NCBI GenBank assembly: GCA_002898935.1
Contig: BEII01000024.1
Location: 1 to 10,540, forward strand
Length of the DNA: 10,540 nt
DNA from: a bacterium HR32
GTDB taxonomy: Bacteria; Sysuimicrobiota; Sysuimicrobiia; Sysuimicrobiales; Sysuimicrobiaceae
Direction of reading: 5' to 3'
The notes under the pieces are model-generated. The model did not search any database. It saw only the letters and a list, made by a program, of their open reading frames with translations, and was not told where the DNA came from. The number at the start of each line of letters is the position of its first letter. The first letter of the stretch is position 1. A program made the translations under genes and the position numbers. This document shows, piece after piece, positions 5,853 through 10,540 of this stretch.

Positions 5853-7027
5853 CACGTGGCCGCGGCGGCGGGGGCTTGCGCGCCGCGTTGGATGCGCTGC
5901 TGGACGTCCCGGTCCAGCATGCGGGGCAGCTCCAAGGCCTCAAAGGGGCAGGCGCCGATGCAGATCCCGCACTCCACGCACCGGGAGTCCACCACCACCG
6001 CGAGCAGCTTGCGGTTGGCCGCGGCCCGGCTCTTGCCCGGGGCCGGGCTCGGCACCATGTAGATGGCGTTGTACGGACAGTCGTAGTAGCAGAGCTCGCA
6101 CCCGGTACAGTTCTCGTCCACCACCACCGCCTGGCCCAGGGCCCGAAGCCCGCGCTCCTCCGGGGTCTCCCGGAGGGTGTACGGGATCACCATGCCGTAC
6201 GCCAGCAGGGCCACCACCAGGGCCAGCGCCCATCCCGGCGCCATCCACCGGGCCAGCACGTACGGCCACAGGTAGAACCAGTCCACGGGGAAGCCCTCCG
6301 GCGACGCCCCGGGCTGTGCGGGCCGGCCGCTGGTGGCGGGCAGGACGGACGCCAAGATGAACAAGAGCCCCAGTCCGAACAGGACCCACACCGCGGGCGG
6401 CCAGATCTTCGGGTGCCGCAGGCGCACGTAGTGCCACCACAGGAGGACGTACAGGGCCATGGCAGGCCCCACGTGCAGGAACAGGAAACGCGGCAGGGTG
6501 GTGTCGCTCACCCCGGGGCCGCCCACGAACACCTCCGCCAGCCAGTGGCCCACCAACGGCACGGAGCGCAGGGCCTGGACCGTGAGGCTCGTCAGCATCT
6601 GGGAGCGCTCGTCCCACACCAGGAGGTATCCGGTGAAGCCCGCCAGCCCGGAGAACACCAGCAGCACCATGCCGGACAGCCACTGGCTGTCCCGGGCCTC
6701 CCGGTAGCGGTCGGTGAACCAGTTCCGGAACAGGTGGAGGAGGATGGCGACCATGTACGCGTCCGCCGCGTACCGGTGGATCCCCCGGAACACCACCCCG
6801 TAGGGCACGTCGCGGGTCAGGAACTCCACCGACGCGTACGCGCCCTCCAGGCTGGGTTCGTAATACAGGAAGATCAGGATCCCGGAGACCACCAGCACGG
6901 TGAGGAACAGGTTGGCGAGCCCGCCGGTGTAGTACAGGGGGTTGAAGTCCTGCGGGAGGACCCGCTGGATCCCCACGTCCAGCCGGAGCGTGGCGCTCTG
7001 CAAGCCTGTGAGCAGCCGCCGGTACAC
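5852..7027 (-). CDS. Cytochrome b fused to a C-terminal 2[4Fe-4S] ferredoxin domain
   Basis: 391 residues, GTG start with AGGAGG 4 bases upstream. Residues 1-290 form a cytochrome b core of about six helices: A (35-56), B (81-104), C (117-138), D (180-201), E (210-230), F (263-283). All four heme ligands are present: His84 and His98 in helix B, His185 and His199 in helix D, so both bL and bH should be bound. The Qo-loop motif equivalent to PEWY is VDWF (248-251). In place of helices G and H there is a ferredoxin domain with two clusters, CTGCELCYYDCP (307-318) and CVECGICIGACP (350-361). With an even number of helices and the usual cytoplasmic N-terminus of cytochrome b, this domain should face the cytoplasm, beside heme bH. 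It shares PLY, VVSGI, YEP and RG(V/I)H(K/R)Y patterns with the first cytochrome b, so the two are paralogues. Inferred role: electron exchange between heme bH and a cytoplasmic carrier, probably the adjacent MvhD-like protein. Confidence 0.93.
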   Translation of the reverse strand: MYRRLLTGLQSATLRLDVGIQRVLPQDFNPLYYTGGLANLFLTVLVVSGILIFLYYEPSLEGAYASVEFLTRDVPYGVVFRGIHRYAADAYMVAILLHLFRNWFTDRYREARDSQWLSGMVLLVFSGLAGFTGYLLVWDERSQMLTSLTVQALRSVPLVGHWLAEVFVGGPGVSDTTLPRFLFLHVGPAMALYVLLWWHYVRLRHPKIWPPAVWVLFGLGLLFILASVLPATSGRPAQPGASPEGFPVDWFYLWPYVLARWMAPGWALALVVALLAYGMVIPYTLRETPEERGLRALGQAVVVDENCTGCELCYYDCPYNAIYMVPSPAPGKSRAAANRKLLAVVVDSRCVECGICIGACPFEALELPRMLDRDVQQRIQRGAQAPAAAAT

Positions 7028-7035
7028 GACCCCTC

Positions 7036-7230
7036 CTACTCCTCCGCGGTGATCCCCGCCTTCCGGAACAGCACCACGATGGCCGCGTACAGGACCAGCA
7101 GCACGCCCAGGGCTCCGGAGCTCAGGAGCCGCCGGTCGAACCACTCCCCGTACACCATGGCGGCCACGCACACCAGCGCCAGCACCGCCAGGAAGCCCGC
7201 CAGCGCCAGCGCCGACGCAGCGCCCCTCAC
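7036..7230 (-). CDS. Small two-helix membrane protein before the cytochrome b-ferredoxin gene
   Basis: 64 residues starting at GTG 7230, which overlaps the TGA of the previous gene (GTGA). A longer frame is open upstream, but that part is the antisense-like Gly/Arg/Ala shadow of the preceding gene. Two hydrophobic helices (about 4-26 and 38-55) are separated by a short polar turn, GEWFDRR, and the protein ends in FRKAGITAEE. The family is not recognised. The AGGAGG for the following cytochrome b gene overlaps its last codon and stop. Its position suggests a small structural subunit of the double cytochrome b complex. Confidence 0.7.
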   Translation of the reverse strand: MRGAASALALAGFLAVLALVCVAAMVYGEWFDRRLLSSGALGVLLVLYAAIVVLFRKAGITAEE

Positions 7231-7478
7231 CGGTGCCCTCCCGCCAGGAACCGCTCGTACAGCCCGACCCGTCGGCGCAGGCGGCGCGCATCGCGCTCCG
7301 CGGCGTACAGCACGAAGCCCGCGTACAGGAACGACCCCGCCAGCAGCGCAGCCCACGCGGCCGCCCACAGCCAGGCCTCCGGCCCTGCGCCGTGCACAGC
7401 CTCCCGGAGCGCCGCCCACACGCCCCGCAGCGCCAGCACGGCCACGGCAAAAGCCACGACGAAGCGGGCCGCGGTCAC
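7227..7478 (-). CDS. Small two-helix membrane protein between the two cytochrome b genes
   Basis: 83 residues, GTG start 4 bases after the stop of the first cytochrome b. There are two hydrophobic segments (about 5-22 and 36-60), then a strongly charged C-terminus with ERDARRLRRR, expected on the cytoplasmic side. I recognise no family, and there are no Cys or His residues of obvious cofactor-binding type. Its 3' end overlaps the next gene by 3 bases (GTGA overlap). It may be an accessory subunit of the complex, like the small subunits of bc1 and b6f, or an assembly factor. That it is real rests on tight coupling, membrane-protein composition and the lack of any better frame here. Confidence 0.72.
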   Translation of the reverse strand: MTAARFVVAFAVAVLALRGVWAALREAVHGAGPEAWLWAAAWAALLAGSFLYAGFVLYAAERDARRLRRRVGLYERFLAGGHR

Positions 7479-7482
7479 CGCC

Positions 7483-8631
7483 TCACCCCGCCGCCGCCCG
7501 CGCCGGGGCCGGCCGCGGTGCAGGCCGCGGGGCTGCGGCCTCCGCCAGCTTCTGACGCCTCCGGTAGCGCAGCTCCAGCACCAGCCCCACGACCAGGGTG
7601 GCCGCGGTCAGCAGCAGCACCACGTGCGGGTCTCGCCCGATGACAGCGATGTTGAACATGATGAGGGCCGTGAACACTAGGAAGTACACGAGCGCCATCA
7701 CGCCCACCACGGTGAAGAACGGTCGTTCCGAGGGCCGGCGGCCCTTGCTCCGGTCCAGGAAGGGGACCAGCATGCCGTAGGCGATCAGCAGGCCCGGGCC
7801 CAGCCCCGCCCACAGGGGCGGCGTGTACTTCACGTACTGGTACAGGGCCAGGAAGTACCAGTCGGACAGGATCGGCAGCGGCGTCCGGTTGGGGTCTGCG
7901 CGGCGCCCCATCTCCGCCGGGAACACGTAGCTCGTCACCACCAGCATGAGGCACAGGATCACCAGGGCCGTGGGCGAGAGCACGAAGCGCCGCCGCCGGG
8001 TGAAGATGAAGTACACCTCCGTGGCGATCAGCAGGAGCGCGGAGATGCCGAAGTGGATGGCGTAGAAGCGCGTGAGGGTCCCCTGGCCCTCCGCGGGCCC
8101 GCCGAGGAAGGCGAAGGCGATGGCGCTGCCGAACCGCGTCTGGCCGATCAGAGGCAGCTCGTCCAGGTACACGGCCACCGTGAGCACCACCTTGGCGGCC
8201 CAGAAGGCCCGCTGGTTCCAGATGAGCAGGTAGCCGGTGAGCCCGGAGATCATGGCCAGCACCAGGGAGGCGAACAGGATCATCCACGACAGCTCGTGGG
8301 GCCGCTTGTACTCGCCGAGGAAGTACATCCGGTAGATCCGCAGGGTGATGGCGATGATCAGCATGTCGGCGCCGTACTTGTGGACGCCGCGGATGAGCCA
8401 GCCGAAGGGGATCTCCCGCTGGATCCGGAGGATGGAGTTGTACGCCCCGTGGGTGGTGGGCTCGTACCAGATCATGAGGAGGATGCCGCTCACCACCACC
8501 GCGATCCACGAGAAGTACACGATCTGGCCGAGCAGGTAGAGGGGGTTGTCCTGCCGGTCCGCGTACGTCTCGTCGAAGAGGTCGAGCTTCTCCTTGCGCT
8601 CCCGGAACCACTCCCGCACCCGGTCCCACAC
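7483..8631 (-). CDS. Cytochrome b (full eight-helix type) apparently lacking the heme bH ligands
   Basis: 382 residues, GTG start with AGGAGG 7 bases upstream that overlaps the Rieske stop region. Helices A-D (about 32-56, 81-104, 116-138, 188-211) and E-H (about 218-237, 272-292, 306-328, 335-354) give the length of a fused cytochrome b. His84 (RGVHKY) and His193 (FYAIHF) match the first histidines of helices B and D, which bind heme bL. The partners 14 residues on, needed for heme bH, are Arg98 (TLRIYR, where b6 has LHVFR) and Tyr207 (EVYFIF, where the family has His). Flanking positions align well (YKRPHELSW against the b6 KKPRELTW), so the loss looks real. The Qo motif PEWY is SDWY (256-259). 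The C-terminal tail is Pro/Ala-rich. It is the quinol-oxidising core beside the Rieske protein, probably with only one b heme. Family call firm, heme content inferred. Confidence 0.9.
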   Translation of the reverse strand: MWDRVREWFRERKEKLDLFDETYADRQDNPLYLLGQIVYFSWIAVVVSGILLMIWYEPTTHGAYNSILRIQREIPFGWLIRGVHKYGADMLIIAITLRIYRMYFLGEYKRPHELSWMILFASLVLAMISGLTGYLLIWNQRAFWAAKVVLTVAVYLDELPLIGQTRFGSAIAFAFLGGPAEGQGTLTRFYAIHFGISALLLIATEVYFIFTRRRRFVLSPTALVILCLMLVVTSYVFPAEMGRRADPNRTPLPILSDWYFLALYQYVKYTPPLWAGLGPGLLIAYGMLVPFLDRSKGRRPSERPFFTVVGVMALVYFLVFTALIMFNIAVIGRDPHVVLLLTAATLVVGLVLELRYRRRQKLAEAAAPRPAPRPAPARAAAG

Positions 8632-8643
8632 CGCGCGGCCTCC

Positions 8644-9309
8644 TCAGGCGATCCCGCCCGGCTCCGCGCCGGTCACCACGATCACGCCGTCCCGGATCTC
8701 GTAGGTGAAGTACCGGGGCGGCCGGGGTGCAGGCCCGGACAGCACCCGGCCGGGCACCTGCCGGTCCGCGGGGTCGTAGATGGAGAGGTGGCACGGGCAG
8801 GCCAGCAGCCCATGCCGTCGGTCCTCGGGCGGCACGTAGCCCCCGTAGCCGGCGGTGACCTCCCGCCAGTTGGGAACGTAGTTGAAGATGCAGCCCAGGT
8901 GCGGGCAGATCCGCGAGAAGATCACGATGTCCGTCGGCTCCTTACCTCCCTTGTAGCCGGGGAACGGCAACTTCCACGGGATGCGGATGGCCACACCGGG
9001 GACTGTGGCGGCCTTGGCCTGCTCCGGGGTGTACTGCGGGTACTTCTGCGTGAACACGTAGAACTTGCTGGACCAGGGCTCCCGCAGCTCCTCCAGCCGC
9101 GCGATGGGGAGCGGCTCGCCCTTGGGCAGGTCGCCCTCCGCCAGGTCCGGCGGCAGCTTGCCCGCGGGCAGCCCCAGGCCCGGCTCCAGGTTCGGTTTCA
9201 GGTAGCGCAACAGGGGAGCCAGGAAGGCCGCCAGGCCGCCCACCACGGGGATGGCGCTCAGCGCCTTCAGGAACGTCCGTCGGTTCAGCCCTCGCTCGTC
9301 CAAGGCCAC
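8644..9309 (-). CDS. Rieske [2Fe-2S] protein with Tat signal anchor
   Basis: 221 residues. The N-terminus carries NRRTFLK (9-15), a twin-arginine motif, followed by a hydrophobic anchor (about 17-36). This fits folded, Tat-dependent export of a Rieske protein that keeps its N-terminal helix. Box I is CPHLGC (135-140) and box II is CPCHLS (171-176). Cluster ligands should be Cys135, His137, Cys171 and His174, with a disulfide Cys140-Cys173. Ser176 and Tyr178, whose hydrogen bonds raise the cluster potential in bc1, are present, which suggests a relatively high-potential centre. The usual Gly after the box II His is Leu175, and the usual Thr of box I is Pro136. The annotated GTG has a poorly spaced ribosome site; TTG at 9303 has better spacing and shortens the protein by only two residues. 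It is flanked by a cytochrome c gene and a cytochrome b gene, so it is the Rieske subunit of this complex. Confidence 0.93.
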   Translation of the reverse strand: MALDERGLNRRTFLKALSAIPVVGGLAAFLAPLLRYLKPNLEPGLGLPAGKLPPDLAEGDLPKGEPLPIARLEELREPWSSKFYVFTQKYPQYTPEQAKAATVPGVAIRIPWKLPFPGYKGGKEPTDIVIFSRICPHLGCIFNYVPNWREVTAGYGGYVPPEDRRHGLLACPCHLSIYDPADRQVPGRVLSGPAPRPPRYFTYEIRDGVIVVTGAEPGGIA

Positions 9310-9316
9310 CCCTCGC

Positions 9317-10213
9317 TCACGGGCGCAGTTCCTGTGGGGGTGTGTACACGAACGTCCACAGGTACTCTACCACGGTCCAGATCTCGTCCGGGGAGAGCCT
9401 TCCCGCGTACGCCGGCATGAGCTCCAGGCCGCGGCGCCGCACGCCCTCCGCGACCCGCTGGTACAGTTCCACGGGCTTCCGGTAGGCCATCCAGTCGCGG
9501 TCGGTGAAGATCCCGGGCCCGACCCCGCGCCCCCACGTCCACACCTGCTCCCGGATGCGCGCGGCCTCCGGGCCGTTGCCGTCGCCCGCCACCCCGTGAC
9601 AGCTCGCGCACAGCTGGTTGTAGATCCGCCGCCCCTGCGCGAGCCGCTCCCGGGTGGTGGTCCGGCTCCACTCCCAGAACAGCACGTCCCAGATCTGCTG
9701 GTCCGAAAGCCGCGGATCGCCTCCGTCCACGGCGCCATAGGCGGGGTGCTGGAACCCGGGCATGGCGGTGTGCGGCCGGCCCCGGGCGATGGTCTCGAAC
9801 AGGGCGAAGGGCGCGTTGAGGCGCATCTGGTCCAGGTTGTCGAACCGCGCGGGCCGGCTGGGGAGCGGTTCGCTGCGCGGGTGGATCCGGAACAGGCTCA
9901 GGAAGTCGGTGTACGGGTTCTTCTCGGGTGCTGTAAGCTGCGCGGCCATGGGGCCGTCCCCTTGCCCTTCCGGCCCGTGACACACCGCGCACCGGGCCTC
10001 GTAGATCCTCCGCCCTTCGTCCGCGTGGGGCTTTCGCGGCATGAAGTTCATCCGCACCGCGAACCCTGGAAGCGGCTCGTAGGCGTCCCGGACCTCCGTG
10101 GATATCCGCACGTAGGGCTGGCAGCCGGAGACCACAAGACAGGCCAGCAACGCGCCCACGAAGGTGCGCGCCCTTCTCCGCTCGCGCCACCGGCTCGCTC
10201 GCCGCTCCCGCAA
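9317..10213 (-). CDS. Diheme cytochrome c lipoprotein of the Rieske/cytochrome b complex
   Basis: 298 residues from the TTG start. An Arg-rich n-region (residues 2-17) and a hydrophobic stretch (about 18-30) end in the lipobox VSGC, with Cys31 as lipidation site, so the protein should be a lipoprotein on the outer face of the cytoplasmic membrane. Two heme-binding motifs are present, CAVCH (75-79) and CASCH (202-206), each followed by a GxGDGxG-like loop. Likely axial methionines are Met151 (AMPGF) and Met266 (LMPAY). It looks like two class I cytochrome c domains in tandem. It precedes the Rieske gene by 7 bases, so by context it takes the place of cytochrome c1 or f as electron acceptor of the Rieske centre. 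It resembles diheme c subunits of some bc complexes more than true c1. The heme count is firm; the role is inferred from position. A start further upstream remains possible. Confidence 0.85.
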   Translation of the reverse strand: MRERRASRWRERRRARTFVGALLACLVVSGCQPYVRISTEVRDAYEPLPGFAVRMNFMPRKPHADEGRRIYEARCAVCHGPEGQGDGPMAAQLTAPEKNPYTDFLSLFRIHPRSEPLPSRPARFDNLDQMRLNAPFALFETIARGRPHTAMPGFQHPAYGAVDGGDPRLSDQQIWDVLFWEWSRTTTRERLAQGRRIYNQLCASCHGVAGDGNGPEAARIREQVWTWGRGVGPGIFTDRDWMAYRKPVELYQRVAEGVRRRGLELMPAYAGRLSPDEIWTVVEYLWTFVYTPPQELRP

Positions 10214-10217
10214 CTCC

Positions 10218-10223
10218 CCTCCT
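10218..10223 (-). promoter_or_regulatory. Ribosome binding site that decides the TTG start of the diheme cytochrome
   Basis: AGGAGG on the minus strand lies 4 bases before a TTG codon at 10213. It is the best Shine-Dalgarno match upstream of the lipoprotein signal. The longer reading frame to 10303 would begin inside the terminator hairpin and would add about 30 residues without signal-peptide character, so I prefer the TTG start. Confidence 0.5.
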
Positions 10224-10279
10224 CGCCCCGTGTGGCTGGCGCGCTCCTGTCTTTTGACCCGGCGCCCGTGGAATCCTCC

Positions 10280-10311
10280 AAATAACGAAAGAAGGGGCCG
10301 CACAAGGCCCC
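10280..10311 (-). terminator. Rho-independent-type hairpin with T-rich tail (ccmE terminator or leader attenuator)
   Basis: On the minus strand GGGGCC, a six-base loop TTGTGC, and GGCCCC form a perfect six-pair G+C stem (10294-10311). It is followed directly by TTCTTTCGTTATTT, one of the few T-rich runs in this GC-rich window. It can end ccmE transcripts. If the promoter at 10332-10361 is used, it would also sit in the leader of the cytochrome operon as a possible attenuator. The tail is interrupted by C, G and A, so its efficiency is uncertain. Confidence 0.55.
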
Positions 10312-10331
10312 CTCCACGAAGGTCCAGGCTG

Positions 10332-10361
10332 ATTTTCCAAAAGCCCCCGTCCGCGCGTCAA
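10332..10361 (-). promoter_or_regulatory. Candidate sigma-70-type promoter for the cytochrome operon
   Basis: On the minus strand, just after the ccmE stop, TTGACG (10356-10361, five of six matches to the -35 consensus) is followed after 18 bases by GAAAAT (10332-10337, four of six matches to -10). Transcription would start near 10325. That gives a leader of about 110 bases before the first operon gene, and the hairpin at 10294-10311 would lie inside it. The match is by eye, and such matches can occur by chance. Confidence 0.4.
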
Positions 10362-10366
10362 GCGGA

Positions 10367-10540
10367 CTACTCGGGCGGCCGGTACTCCTCCGAGTGTTTG
10401 ACCACCACCGTGTGGGCGCGCAGCACGCCGGCCTCGAGGCGGCCCTCCACCACTGCGCCCTGGCCCTCCACCAGCAGCCCTTCAACCCGCCCGCGGAACT
10501 GCACGGGCAGACGGGTGCGGCCGTCGGCCAGCACGAAGCG
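10367..10540 (-). CDS. ccmE: Cytochrome c maturation protein CcmE, C-terminal part (5' end outside the window)
   Basis: This is the last 57 codons of a gene that enters from beyond the right edge and ends in TAG. The translation has the OB-fold strand pattern of CcmE: a piece starting RFVLADG, then LPVQFRG, then a Val/Glu/Gly-rich strand with EGQGAVVEG. It ends in a short tail, VVVKHSEEYRPPE, that matches the family's usual C-terminal AKH-x-x-x-Y signature. CcmE is the membrane-anchored heme chaperone of System I. It binds heme covalently through a histidine (upstream of this window) and hands it to the CcmF/H ligase outside the cytoplasmic membrane. It lies directly upstream of an operon encoding several c-type cytochromes, which fits. 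A hairpin with a T-rich tract follows about 55 bases downstream. The family call is firm; the heme-binding residue cannot be checked here. Confidence 0.88.
   Translation of the reverse strand, partial: RFVLADGRTRLPVQFRGRVEGLLVEGQGAVVEGRLEAGVLRAHTVVVKHSEEYRPPE

Noticed and set aside
5876..7555. Long plus-strand open frame across the cytochrome b-ferredoxin region, and similar long plus-strand frames elsewhere (for example 4082-5368, 8053-9420, 9251-10285)
   Set aside because: Their translations are Arg/Pro/Ala/His-rich with no domain pattern and lie antisense to clearly recognisable genes. GC-rich DNA produces such open frames because stop codons are rare.
10294..10311. ANTAR target motif in the hexaloop hairpin
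   Set aside because: The loop reads TTGTGC, lacking the A at position 1 and G at position 4 expected for ANTAR sites, and I found no convincing second hexaloop hairpin beside it. Regulation by the local ANTAR protein stays speculative.
1..10540. Mobile elements, CRISPR arrays, tRNA or rRNA genes
   Set aside because: I saw no transposase motifs, direct-repeat arrays, inverted-repeat ends or RNA gene signatures. The window is almost fully occupied by coupled protein genes, and the longest gap is about 150 bases.

Overview
The window is a very GC-rich bacterial segment (G+C well above 60% by eye, not computed). Every gene I can support lies on the minus strand, so the genes are read from high to low coordinates. 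Codon third positions are strongly G/C, starts are often GTG, and stop/start overlaps of the GTGA or ATGA type are common. Together these suggest one or two long, translationally coupled operons. The 3' end of ccmE shows that the organism uses the System I (Ccm) cytochrome c maturation route, which suits a locus encoding several c-type cytochromes. I cannot assign a phylum; a high-GC aerobic or facultative bacterium with a quinone-based respiratory chain fits.

Layout in transcription order. (1) ccmE, 3' end only (10367-10540). (2) A 153-base spacer with a promoter-like element and a G+C hairpin followed by a T-rich tract. (3) A membrane electron-transfer operon: diheme cytochrome c lipoprotein (9317-10213), Tat-type Rieske protein (8644-9309), eight-helix cytochrome b (7483-8631), two small two-helix membrane proteins (7227-7478 and 7036-7230), a second cytochrome b fused to a 2[4Fe-4S] ferredoxin domain (5852-7027), an MvhD/FlpD-like iron-sulfur protein (5418-5843), a 38-residue one-helix protein (5305-5421), and proteins resembling cbb3 oxidase subunits: CcoN-like (3907-5298), CcoO-like (3442-3897) and CcoP-like (2879-3430). 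(4) A polyprenyl diphosphate synthase gene with an in-frame TAA (1899-2882). (5) A HisKA_2 sensor kinase (661-1848) and an ANTAR response regulator (77-664). (6) The first 25 codons of an unidentified gene (1-77).

The central locus looks like an unusual Rieske/cytochrome b complex. Three departures from the textbook bc1/b6f complex can be read directly. There are two cytochrome b paralogues. The first keeps only the two histidines expected for heme bL and has Arg and Tyr where the heme bH ligands should be. The second keeps all four histidines and carries a cytoplasm-facing ferredoxin domain, followed at once by an MvhD-like protein of the kind that passes electrons in heterodisulfide reductase and hydrogenase systems. 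In addition, the CcoN-like protein appears to have lost every heme and copper ligand, while its CcoO- and CcoP-like partners keep their c-heme motifs.

My working model is inference. Quinol is oxidised on the outer side. One electron goes through the Rieske centre to the c-type cytochromes, with the ligand-less CcoN-like protein acting as their membrane scaffold. The other crosses through the b hemes to a ferredoxin/MvhD output on the cytoplasmic side, or runs the opposite way. This would be a quinol-based bifurcating or reverse-electron-flow complex rather than a simple Q-cycle enzyme. The prenyl synthase would serve quinone side-chain synthesis, and the kinase/ANTAR pair is a plausible regulator acting at the transcript-elongation level.
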